DNA from: Aliiroseovarius sp. S1339 | GTDB taxonomy: Bacteria; Pseudomonadota; Alphaproteobacteria; Rhodobacterales; Rhodobacteraceae | Direction: 5' to 3' | Length of the DNA stretch: 64,000 nt | Assembly: GCF_023195695.1 (NCBI RefSeq) | Contig: NZ_JALPQG010000003.1 | Location: forward strand, 248,001 to 312,000 | Shown here: positions 37,562-45,094 of the stretch, piece after piece | Numbering within the stretch: the stretch's first letter is position 1 | Layout of the letters: each line of letters opens with the position of its first letter | Made by a program: the position numbers and the translations under genes | Notes under the pieces: model-generated | The model's database searches: none | Told to the model about the DNA's origin: nothing | What the model saw: the letters and a program-made list of their open reading frames with translations, nothing else

Positions 37562-37571
37562 GGAAAACAGC

Positions 37572-37602
37572 AACCGGGCTGGTGCATGTCACTGGCCCGG
37601 TT
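37572..37602 (+). promoter_or_regulatory. Intra-operon stem-loop between binding protein and permease genes
   Basis: A continuous 13-bp stem (37572-37584 with 37590-37602, two G-T pairs) with a 5-nt loop starts 11 nt after the binding-protein stop. It is followed by only a weak T-rich stretch. Such elements often stabilise the upstream message and partly terminate transcription so that the binding protein is made in excess. Confidence 0.7.
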
Positions 37603-37697
37603 TGCACTTTGGTTGCGCTTTGATTGCCTGAACGGCTTGTCTTCGGCTTGTCAGCCTGACCCGCGCGACACAACCTCTATCGAATAAGGTAGTTCTG

Positions 37698-38678
37698 ATG
37701 TTTGCCTATCTCGTGAAGCGAGTTTTTCAGGCGATAGCGGTGATGTTCGTCATCTCGTTGATCGCGTTTGCCATCCAAGGCAATCTTGGCGACCCATTGC
37801 GTGAGCTGGTTGGTCAGTCGGTGTCAGAAGAGGTTCGCCAGCAGTTGCGCGACGAGTTGGGCCTGAATGACAGTTTTATGACCCAATACCTGCGCTTTGC
37901 CGGCAATGCGCTTCAGGGCGATCTGGGCACGTCCTACTTTTTCAAAGAGCCGGCGCTTGATGTGATCATGAAGAAACTGCCCGCCACGCTAGAGCTGGTG
38001 CTGGGCGCCACGATCATCATCATCGGCCTATCCATTCCGCTTGGCGTTTATACTGCGATCAAACCGGACTCGATCCTGAGCCGCATTATCATGGGCCTGT
38101 CGATCATCGGTATTTCGGTGCCCGTGTTCCTGACCGCCATCCTGATGATCTTTGTCTTTTCGGTCAATTACGGATGGTTCCCGTCTTTTGGGCGCGGTGA
38201 CGTCGTGCATGTCTGGGGCTATTGGGAAACCAACTTTGCAACAGCCGATGGCTGGATGCACATCATTCTGCCGTCAATCGCGCTGGCGTCGATCATGTTG
38301 CCGTTGTTTGTGCGGCTGATCCGGGCCGAGATGATGGAAGTGCTGCAATCGGAATACGTGAAATACGCGGTCGCCAAAGGTATCAGACCGTGGCGCATCT
38401 ATTTCGTGCACGCGCTGAAAAATACGCTTCTGCCGGTGATTACGGTGGGCGGTGTGCAAATCGGCACCATGGTGGCCTATACCATCCTGACCGAGACCGT
38501 GTTCCAGTGGCCGGGCATGGGCTTCATGTTCCTTGAAGCTGTGAACCGCGTCGACACCCCGCTGATCGTCGCCTATCTGATCGTGGTCGGCTTCATCTTC
38601 GTGGTGACCAACACAATCGTCGATCTGATCTATGGCTTGGTCAACCCGACCGTAAATCTGGCGAGGATGGGCGCATGA
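37698..38678 (+). CDS. Peptide ABC transporter permease (DppB type)
   Basis: This is a 326-residue permease with about six transmembrane helices. The N-terminal MFAYLVKRVFQAIAVMFVISLIAF and the EAA-like loop RLIRAEMMEVLQSEYVKYAVAKGI are family signatures. It works with the DppC-type permease, whose start overlaps its stop by 4 nt (ATGA). The 136-nt space before it contains the stem-loop described above. Confidence 0.92.
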   Translation: MFAYLVKRVFQAIAVMFVISLIAFAIQGNLGDPLRELVGQSVSEEVRQQLRDELGLNDSFMTQYLRFAGNALQGDLGTSYFFKEPALDVIMKKLPATLELVLGATIIIIGLSIPLGVYTAIKPDSILSRIIMGLSIIGISVPVFLTAILMIFVFSVNYGWFPSFGRGDVVHVWGYWETNFATADGWMHIILPSIALASIMLPLFVRLIRAEMMEVLQSEYVKYAVAKGIRPWRIYFVHALKNTLLPVITVGGVQIGTMVAYTILTETVFQWPGMGFMFLEAVNRVDTPLIVAYLIVVGFIFVVTNTIVDLIYGLVNPTVNLARMGA

Positions 38679-39625
38679 GTACCGAGACGATTTCCCCGAA
38701 TATGGAACCCTCGCGTTGGTCAAAGATCGTGAATTCGAACATGGCCTACAGCTTTCGGCGCAACCCGGTGGCGATGGTCAGTATGGTCATATTCCTGTTG
38801 ATCGCAGGCGCGGCCTTCCTGTCGCCGTTGATCGCGCCATACGACCCTTATGATCCCGCGCAGATTAACATCATGAATTCCGAATATCCGCCGGCGTGGA
38901 TTGATGGCGCGTTGCCCGAGTTCGTTCTTGGCACAGATGATCAGGGCCGCGATCTGTGGTCCACGATCCTGTATGGCACGCGCCTTTCGTTGCTGATCGG
39001 TATCTGCGCCGTCGCGTTGCAGGCCTTCCTTGGTATCTCGATCGGCCTGATTGCAGGCTATATCGGCGGGCGCTTGGACAGCTTGCTGATGCGGATGGCA
39101 GACATTCAACTATCGTTCTCGACGTTGATGGTTGCGATTATCTTTCTGGCCGTCACGCAGGCGATGTTCGGGACGGAGGTGTTTAACAGATATGCGGTGT
39201 TCTTTCTGATTGCGGTGATCGGCGTGGCTGAATGGCCGCAATATGCACGGACCGTGCGGGCAACCGTGTTGGCTGAAAAGAAGAAAGAATATGTCGACAG
39301 CGCGCGCGTGCTGGGATTTGGCCCCGGACGGATCATGGTGCGCCACATCCTGCCAAATTCACTGTCGCCGATCTTCGTCATCTCGACGGTGCAGGTGGCC
39401 AACGCGATCATTTCGGAAGCCTCGCTTAGCTTTCTTGGCTTGGGTATGCCGCCCAGCCAACCGTCACTTGGGTCGCTGATCTCGTCCGGGTTCGACTATA
39501 TCTTCTCGGGCAGCTGGTGGATCACCGTGATCCCCGGTGTTGTGCTGGTTGTTCTGGTGCTGGTGATTAACCTGCTGGGTGATTGGATGCGCGATGTCCT
39601 GAACCCGAAACTTTATAAGGGGTAA
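38675..39625 (+). CDS. Peptide ABC transporter permease (DppC type)
   Basis: This is a 316-residue permease with an extended hydrophilic N-terminus before the first helix, as in OppC/DppC proteins. Family motifs include VLGTDDQGRDLWSTILYGTRLSLLIG and the EAA loop TVRATVLAEKKKEYVDSARVLGFG. It overlaps the preceding permease gene by 4 nt and is followed 4 nt later by the DppD-type ATPase gene. Confidence 0.93.
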   Translation: MSTETISPNMEPSRWSKIVNSNMAYSFRRNPVAMVSMVIFLLIAGAAFLSPLIAPYDPYDPAQINIMNSEYPPAWIDGALPEFVLGTDDQGRDLWSTILYGTRLSLLIGICAVALQAFLGISIGLIAGYIGGRLDSLLMRMADIQLSFSTLMVAIIFLAVTQAMFGTEVFNRYAVFFLIAVIGVAEWPQYARTVRATVLAEKKKEYVDSARVLGFGPGRIMVRHILPNSLSPIFVISTVQVANAIISEASLSFLGLGMPPSQPSLGSLISSGFDYIFSGSWWITVIPGVVLVVLVLVINLLGDWMRDVLNPKLYKG

Positions 39626-39629
39626 CGCG

Positions 39630-40625
39630 ATGTCATTGCTTTCCGTTCGCGACCTGACCGTCAAATTCGCCATGCGCGACGAAACCGTGACCGCCTTGAA
39701 CGGCATCTCGTTCGATGTGGCCAAGGGGGAACGTCTGGGCATTGTTGGCGAAAGTGGCGCGGGTAAGTCAATCACCGGCTTTGCGTTGATGAAGCTGATC
39801 AGTCGCCCCGGCTATGTGGATCGCGGCGAGATCCTGCTTGACGGTGAAGACGTCGTCAAGATGAGCGACCAGCGCCTGCGCGAATTGCGCGGCGACAAGA
39901 TGTCGATGATCTTTCAGGACCCAATGGTGACGCTGAACCCGGTTTTAACAATCGGCCAACAGATGGTCGAAACGCTGCTGGCGCATCGCAAGCTCAGCCG
40001 GGAAGAGGCGCGTCAGATCGCCATCGTGAAGCTGCGCGAGGTCTATATTAACTCTCCGGAAGAGCGTTTGGACCAATACCCCCATGAGCTGTCTGGCGGG
40101 ATGCGCCAGCGGATTATCATCGCAATCGCGCTTCTGCTGGACCCGGAACTGATTATCGCGGACGAGCCGACGACGGCGTTGGATGTGACCATTCAGGCCG
40201 ACATTATGGAACTGCTGTTGGAGTTGTGTCAGTCCAACAAGGTCGGCCTGATCCTGATCACCCATGACCTTGGCGTCGTCAGTCAGATGACCGAACGCAC
40301 CTTGGTCATGTATGCAGGCCGCATCATTGAAGCCGGGCGAACCCGCGAGATTATTAACGACCCGCAGCACCCCTATACGCAAGGGCTGATCAACGCCTTG
40401 CCGCAACAGACCCTGCCGGGACACAAGCTGCGCCAAATTCCGGGCAACATGCCGTCGCTCACGAACATTCCGCCCGGATGCCCTTTCAATCCCCGGTGCG
40501 AATACGCAACCGACCTGTGCCGCACGCGGATACCCGAAATTGCCCAATACGGTGAGGTTCAGGTCGCTTGCCACGAGGTTCAACGGCTTCAGGCCGAAGG
40601 CGAGCGACAGGAGCAGAACGCATGA
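39630..40625 (+). CDS. Peptide ABC transporter ATP-binding protein (DppD type)
   Basis: This is a 331-residue ABC ATPase with Walker A GESGAGKSITG, Q-loop MIFQDPMVTLNP, signature LSGGMRQRIIIAIAL, Walker B LIIADEPTTALDV and switch His in ITHDLGV. The C-terminal cysteine-containing tail CPFNPRCEYATDLC is the typical oligopeptide-transporter extension, which binds a 4Fe-4S cluster in some homologues. It forms a heterodimer with the DppF-type gene that overlaps its stop by 4 nt. Confidence 0.93.
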   Translation: MSLLSVRDLTVKFAMRDETVTALNGISFDVAKGERLGIVGESGAGKSITGFALMKLISRPGYVDRGEILLDGEDVVKMSDQRLRELRGDKMSMIFQDPMVTLNPVLTIGQQMVETLLAHRKLSREEARQIAIVKLREVYINSPEERLDQYPHELSGGMRQRIIIAIALLLDPELIIADEPTTALDVTIQADIMELLLELCQSNKVGLILITHDLGVVSQMTERTLVMYAGRIIEAGRTREIINDPQHPYTQGLINALPQQTLPGHKLRQIPGNMPSLTNIPPGCPFNPRCEYATDLCRTRIPEIAQYGEVQVACHEVQRLQAEGERQEQNA

Positions 40626-41656
40626 AAGACATGAATGTTCGGACCCCGCTGGTCGAAATCAAGGGGCTGGAAAAACAGTTCGACCTTGATCAGGGCTGGC
40701 TTGAAACGCTCAAGTTTCGGAACGGTCGCATCACCCGCGAAAAGCGCGCTGTGCATGCGGTTAATAACGTGACGCTGGATGTAAACCGGGGCGAGGCACT
40801 ATGCGTCGTTGGTGAAAGCGGTTGCGGTAAATCCACCGTCGCGCGCTTGGTTGCGGGCTTGCTGACCCCGACCAGCGGCGAGATCCACTATGACGGATCG
40901 CGCATCGACGATTTGTCACGCGCCCAGATGCAGCCATTGCGCAATAGAATTCAGATGATCTTTCAGAACCCTTATGCGTCGCTAAACCCGCGCATGACCA
41001 TTCGCCAAGCGTTGGAAGAACCTGTTCGCCACCACAACCCCTCGTTTTCGGCGGCAGAAGTGCGTGAAAAGGTGACCGAGGTGATGATGTCTGTGGGTGT
41101 CGATCCCACGTGGGCCAAGCGATACCCGCACGAATTTTCCGGCGGCCAGCGCCAACGGATCGCCATTGCGCGCGCGTTGACCGTGGACCCTGAGTTCATC
41201 ATCGCGGACGAGCCGATCAGCGCGCTGGACGTCTCTATCCAGGCGCAGGTTCTGAACCTGATGCTGGAGGCCAAGGAAAGTCGCGGGCTGACCTATCTGT
41301 TCATCACCCATGATCTGAGCGTCGTTGAACATTTCGGCACACGGGTTGCGGTGCTGTATCTTGGATCGGTTTGTGAAGTCGCTGACACGGCCACCCTGTT
41401 TTCCAATCCAAAACACCCCTATACTCGGGCTTTGTTGTCCGCGGTGCCGCAGCTGAAGGACGATCGACCGAACCATATCCGCCTGAAAGGTGAGATACCG
41501 ACGCCGATCAACATGCCGCAAGGTTGCCCCTTCCAAAGTCGCTGCGCGTTTGCGAATAACAGATGTGATAGTGAAAAGCCGAAAGCCATTCACCAGCCCG
41601 ACGGCAGCCTCGTGGCGTGCCACGCAGTCGAGGAAAATCGGTTGGACGAAGGGTGA
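40622..41656 (+). CDS. Peptide ABC transporter ATP-binding protein (DppF type)
   Basis: This is a 344-residue ABC ATPase: Walker A GESGCGKSTVARL, signature FSGGQRQRIAIARAL, Walker B IIADEPISALDV, and a C-terminal CPFQSRCAFANNRC tail. The N-terminal insertion between the first strands (GWLETLKFRNGRITREKRAV) is a feature of OppF/DppF proteins. ATG 40622 overlaps the preceding stop by 4 nt. It is followed after 26 nt by a LysR regulator in the same direction. Confidence 0.93.
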   Translation: MKDMNVRTPLVEIKGLEKQFDLDQGWLETLKFRNGRITREKRAVHAVNNVTLDVNRGEALCVVGESGCGKSTVARLVAGLLTPTSGEIHYDGSRIDDLSRAQMQPLRNRIQMIFQNPYASLNPRMTIRQALEEPVRHHNPSFSAAEVREKVTEVMMSVGVDPTWAKRYPHEFSGGQRQRIAIARALTVDPEFIIADEPISALDVSIQAQVLNLMLEAKESRGLTYLFITHDLSVVEHFGTRVAVLYLGSVCEVADTATLFSNPKHPYTRALLSAVPQLKDDRPNHIRLKGEIPTPINMPQGCPFQSRCAFANNRCDSEKPKAIHQPDGSLVACHAVEENRLDEG

Positions 41657-41682
41657 CCGGCGCCTGATTTGGATCTGCGTCT

Positions 41683-42633
41683 TTGGATATTATCTGGCTC
41701 CGAGATTTTGAAGCATTGGTCGCGTACAAGAATTTTTCGCGCGCGGCGGAAGATCGCAATGTAAGCCAACCGGCTTTCTCGCGGCGCATTCGTGCGCTGG
41801 AGAATGAGATTGGCGTGCGTCTGATCAACCGCGAAATCCTGCCCTTGGCGCTGACGCCAGCGGGCGAGGTGTTTCTGTCGCAAGCCCGCATTATGTTGCG
41901 CACCTATGAAGCGACGATCGAACGGTGCCAGACCATTGATGCGGCCAGCGAGAATGTCATTCGCTTCGCCACGTCGCAATCGCTTTACATGACGCATTAC
42001 AAGAACCTGATCGCGCCTCTGGTCAGCAAAGGTGGCGTGGATACGGATTTGAACTCGACCTCGTGGGCGGCGGATCAATTTGTCAGCGCGCTTCAGCAAA
42101 GCTATTGCGATGTCATCCTGACCTATTGGCACCCGTCGATGGATTTCCTTGGCCCGCTTGAGGTGGCGAACTTCGAACATCTGACGCTGTCGTCGGATCG
42201 CTTCATCCCGGTGTCCCGCACAAAGGCAGACGGAAAGGCCGAGTTTATTTTTAAGGCAGGCAGCAAGGATGCGATGCCGCTTTTGTCTTATGGGGCGGTG
42301 TCTGCATTACGCGCGGTACAGGACTTCGTAGTAGAAAAAGCCATCACGCCGCAAAAGATGCTGGTCGTGAACCAAAACGCATTGGCCAACAGTGTGAAAG
42401 CCATGATTCTTGAGGGTTTTGGCATTGGGTGGCTGCCGCTGAGCCTGTGCAAGACCGAGTTGGCCGACGGTCGGTTGGCCATTGTCGACGAAAGGCTTGC
42501 GACCGATCTTGAGGTGCGCATCTACCGTGACCCGAAGAACAGAAAGGGCACGCTGGACGGTTTGTGGACGCAATTGCTGGAAAATCAGCCGTCGCGCGTG
42601 CGGCCGCGACCGAGCACAGGCGCACCGCTGTAG
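41683..42633 (+). CDS. LysR-family transcriptional regulator
   Basis: This is a 316-residue LTTR. The N-terminal helix-turn-helix runs through FEALVAYKNFSRAAEDRNVSQPAFSRRIRALE; the C-terminal effector-binding domain has the family outline. The only usable start is TTG 41683: an in-frame TGA lies six codons upstream and no ATG/GTG is closer. It follows the peptide transporter genes in the same direction with a 26-nt gap, so it may be co-transcribed with them, which is unusual because LTTRs are more often divergent from their targets. The target and ligand are unknown. Confidence 0.9.
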   Translation: MDIIWLRDFEALVAYKNFSRAAEDRNVSQPAFSRRIRALENEIGVRLINREILPLALTPAGEVFLSQARIMLRTYEATIERCQTIDAASENVIRFATSQSLYMTHYKNLIAPLVSKGGVDTDLNSTSWAADQFVSALQQSYCDVILTYWHPSMDFLGPLEVANFEHLTLSSDRFIPVSRTKADGKAEFIFKAGSKDAMPLLSYGAVSALRAVQDFVVEKAITPQKMLVVNQNALANSVKAMILEGFGIGWLPLSLCKTELADGRLAIVDERLATDLEVRIYRDPKNRKGTLDGLWTQLLENQPSRVRPRPSTGAPL

Positions 42634-42779
42634 CCGCATTGGTTAACAGAACTTTGCGCCGACGTTCGGGCGGGTTAGCCCCTCTCAACCCAGTATCCAT
42701 AGGACTCTGACGATCCGTGACCGCCGTCGATCTGTTCGGCATGGCGGTGATCAACGTGCGAAACTGTCAGGAGCATATG

Positions 42780-43046
42780 ATGACCAACCCCTTCGAAAAC
42801 CGCTCGCTTTCCCTGCGTGGACCCGCAACCGATATGGCACCCGTCGCCCCCTCTGACGCCGTGGACCTTAGCAATGTAGCCGTCGCACTTTATGTCGAAA
42901 CGGGCGGCGCGGTTGCGTTTGTCTCTGTTGGCGGGCACAGCCGGACGGTTATGGTGGGTGACAATGCGATTTTGCCTGTTGGGGTTAGCCGCGTGTTGGC
43001 AACCGGGACAACGGCCACCGGTATTCATGCCTTTGTGCTCGTCTAA
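42780..43046 (+). CDS. GTA/phage head-spike base protein, GhsA (rcc01079)-like
   Basis: This is an 88-residue protein beginning MTNPFENRSLSLRGPATD and ending in TGTTATGIHAFVLV, with beta-rich repeats of the type VALYVETGGAVAFVSV. As I recall the family, this is the spike-base protein named after RCAP_rcc01079 of Rhodobacter capsulatus, where it forms part of the head spikes of the gene transfer agent RcGTA. ATG 42780 has AGGAG 6 nt upstream; ATG 42777 is in frame but too close to it. Its stop overlaps the start of the lectin-like gene by 1 nt. No capsid, portal or terminase genes are in the window, so the main GTA cluster must lie elsewhere if present. Confidence 0.75.
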   Translation: MTNPFENRSLSLRGPATDMAPVAPSDAVDLSNVAVALYVETGGAVAFVSVGGHSRTVMVGDNAILPVGVSRVLATGTTATGIHAFVLV

Positions 43047-43858
43047 TGATGGGGCTGGGTTATGATATTCCGGCGCTTGCGATGCGCCGACCTGCGGGGT
43101 CCGCGCCGACCCCGTTTTCACCCTTGGCTTTGTCGCCGTCCGTCTTTTTCGACCCGTCGCAGACGGGCGGACTGTTTCAAGATGCGGCCGCCACATTGGC
43201 CGTAACTGCCGACAGCCAACCGGTCGGGCTTTGGCAGGATTTGTCCCCCAACGGCCATGATCTGTCGCAGGCGGTTAGCGCGGCACGACCGACGTATCGC
43301 ACCGATGGCACCGCCCATTGGATCGAGGCCGACGGTGTCGATGATGGATTGCTGACCGCCGCTGTTTTTGACGTGAAGAACCCGGTCACGATGGTTCTGG
43401 GCTATCAGATGCTGTCGAATTCGGGCACGGCGCGTGTCAATATTGCTGAGATCAGCAAGACAAGCACGAACGGCATGTCGGTTGGCGTGCGGCCGAATAT
43501 TGACCGCTTGCAGTATTACAGCCGCATGGCGCAGCAGGGGGTGTCGGCCACCAATGTTGCGTCGCCCTCAATCTGGGGAGATCACGAAAAGCACGTCGTG
43601 ACGGTTCAAGCAGTCGCTGGGCATGTCACGGCGCGGTTGGACGGTGCGGTCGTTATCGACACCGCCCAGAATCTGACAACTCAGTCGGTCGCAGCGCAAC
43701 CGCTTCGCGTTGGACTGGGCAAGGTGACAGGTAGTATTCCGGGCGCATTTCGCCTGTTTGGTTTGCAGGTTTGGGCAGCAGAGGCGGCACTACCCAATGC
43801 GACGCAGGTCTCGGATCTTGAAGCGTGGTTGGCGAGTCGGATGGGAGTGTCCATATGA
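43046..43858 (+). CDS. Lectin-like spike/fibre protein, GhsB (rcc01080)-like
   Basis: This is a 270-residue protein with no signal peptide. After ~35 N-terminal residues (ALAMRRPAGSAPTPFSPLALS) comes a LamG/concanavalin-type beta-sandwich pattern: SVFFDPSQTGGLFQDAAAT, WQDLSPNGHDLSQAVSAARPTY and WIEADGVDDGLL, and later HVVTVQAVAGHVTARLDGAVVID. Such domains occur in phage and GTA proteins that bind glycans. Following a spike-base gene directly, it corresponds to GhsB, which with GhsA makes the RcGTA head spikes that bind capsule. The GhsB assignment is by context and domain type and should be tested. It overlaps the next gene by 4 nt (ATGA). Confidence 0.7.
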   Translation: MMGLGYDIPALAMRRPAGSAPTPFSPLALSPSVFFDPSQTGGLFQDAAATLAVTADSQPVGLWQDLSPNGHDLSQAVSAARPTYRTDGTAHWIEADGVDDGLLTAAVFDVKNPVTMVLGYQMLSNSGTARVNIAEISKTSTNGMSVGVRPNIDRLQYYSRMAQQGVSATNVASPSIWGDHEKHVVTVQAVAGHVTARLDGAVVIDTAQNLTTQSVAAQPLRVGLGKVTGSIPGAFRLFGLQVWAAEAALPNATQVSDLEAWLASRMGVSI

Positions 43859-44247
43859 GCATCCGTATCACCATTGCCTGCCCCGAAAACATGATTGCCG
43901 AGGCAAACCAATTCGCGTTGTGTATCGGCAGCACGCCCGCAGATGCCCAGACATTTGGCAGCGCGACATGGGAAGATGGGCAGGGCGAGCGTTACGCGTT
44001 GGCGTCCCTTCTTGCCGGGCCGCAGTTTGCGCAGACCGCCGCAGAACCGCTGCGCGCGCCGGACCATACCGAACACGCAGATGTCACGGCGGCGGCGTTT
44101 GCGCAATCCGCGCTGCGCATCTGGTCGCCGCTGTCACCGGGCAGTTTTCCCAGCCTTAGCGCTGACCGGTTGATCGCGGTTATCGGGCTTGACGCAGGGT
44201 TGGCGATACCATTGCTTGGCCTGTCCCCCGTGCCGATCGAAGATTAG
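43855..44247 (+). CDS. Unknown protein coupled to the spike genes
   Basis: This is a 130-residue protein that I cannot assign. It starts MSIRITIACPENMIAEANQFALCIG and ends LAIPLLGLSPVPIED. There is no signal peptide or membrane span. Its sequence is Ala-rich with predicted alternating strands and helices (TFGSATWEDGQGERYALASLLA). ATG 43855 overlaps the fibre gene stop by 4 nt, so it is translated from the same message. It is a candidate third spike component or assembly factor. A strong hairpin follows 8 nt after the stop. Confidence 0.65.
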   Translation: MSIRITIACPENMIAEANQFALCIGSTPADAQTFGSATWEDGQGERYALASLLAGPQFAQTAAEPLRAPDHTEHADVTAAAFAQSALRIWSPLSPGSFPSLSADRLIAVIGLDAGLAIPLLGLSPVPIED

Positions 44248-44255
44248 ATATCCAA

Positions 44256-44284
44256 TCTCTGCCCGCTCATTTTGTGGGCAGAGA
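44256..44284 (+). terminator. Hairpin ending the spike operon
   Basis: An 11-bp stem (44256-44266 with 44274-44284, one G-T pair) with a 7-nt loop starts 8 nt after the stop of the third spike gene. It lacks a T-run after it, so it may be a weak terminator or a 3' stabiliser. The remaining ~107 nt to 44392 are AT-rich and probably hold the promoter of the sugar transferase gene. Confidence 0.6.
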
Positions 44285-44391
44285 GACCACCCCATTTCAT
44301 GTGGCGTTCGAATTGTTTTGCAGTTTATTCAAATCGTGATAACAACCTAGAGGTGATATAAAGAGGCAATTGCGCAACCATGAGGCATCTC

Positions 44392-45051
44392 ATGTCTGAT
44401 TTCGGCACGACTCCCGGCCAGATGAACGGTTTGGACCCAACGCAGGCAATGCCTCGCGTTTTTACGCCGGTCGGTTATGCCGTCGGAAAACGTGCCTTTG
44501 ACATCCTTTTCTGCCTGCTTCTTCTTCCGATCCTGTGCGCAGTTGCGTTTTTCCTTTTGCTGGCAAACAGGGTTGTCAATCCGGGACCGATCTTGTTCAT
44601 GCAACCCCGGATGGGTCGAAACTGTGCCCCATTCATGGCGTATAAATTTCGCACAATGACGCCATCGGCCCGGATGCGGCGTGCGAATGATCCGCTGGAA
44701 CAAGAGCGGATCACCTGTCTGGGCGCGACTTTGCGACAAAGCCGCCTTGACGAACTTCCCCAGATTATCAACGTCCTGCGTGGAGAGATGAGCCTGATCG
44801 GCCCACGCCCCGACTGCTACGACCACGCGATTACTTTTCTGCGCGATATTCCCGGCTACAGGGATCGTCATGCCGTTCTGCCGGGTATCAGCGGCTTTGC
44901 GCAGACCGAAATCGGCTATGCCGAAGGTACCGCCGCCACGGTCAAAAAGGTCGAGGCTGACTTGCATTACATCGCCAATCGCAGCCTGCGTTTTGAGGCT
45001 TGGATCTTCTGGCGCACGCTGGTGACCGTCATCGGACGCGCTGGGCGATAG
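44392..45051 (+). CDS. Undecaprenyl-phosphate sugar phosphotransferase (WcaJ/ExoY type)
   Basis: This is a 219-residue member of the bacterial sugar-transferase family that starts repeat-unit synthesis by moving a sugar phosphate onto undecaprenyl phosphate. One N-terminal hydrophobic helix (about residues 29-54, FDILFCLLLLPILCAVAFFLLL) is followed by the catalytic pattern GPILFMQPRMGRN, YKFRTMTP, LRQSRLDELPQIINVLRGEMSLIGPRP and PGISGFAQ. ATG 44392 has GAGG 6 nt upstream; ATG 44380 is possible. The first sugar is not determined. It is followed 43 nt later by a chain-length/kinase gene. Confidence 0.92.
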   Translation: MSDFGTTPGQMNGLDPTQAMPRVFTPVGYAVGKRAFDILFCLLLLPILCAVAFFLLLANRVVNPGPILFMQPRMGRNCAPFMAYKFRTMTPSARMRRANDPLEQERITCLGATLRQSRLDELPQIINVLRGEMSLIGPRPDCYDHAITFLRDIPGYRDRHAVLPGISGFAQTEIGYAEGTAATVKKVEADLHYIANRSLRFEAWIFWRTLVTVIGRAGR

Positions 45052-45094
45052 CGGGGCAAGCAACCATGGTCACATATTTTTCGAGGGTCTTTGA

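Noticed and set aside
42780-44247. The spike genes as the remains of a prophage
   Set aside because: No other phage genes, integrase or attachment repeats are present; the pair is intact, ordered and linked to a polysaccharide locus, which fits a GTA accessory module better.
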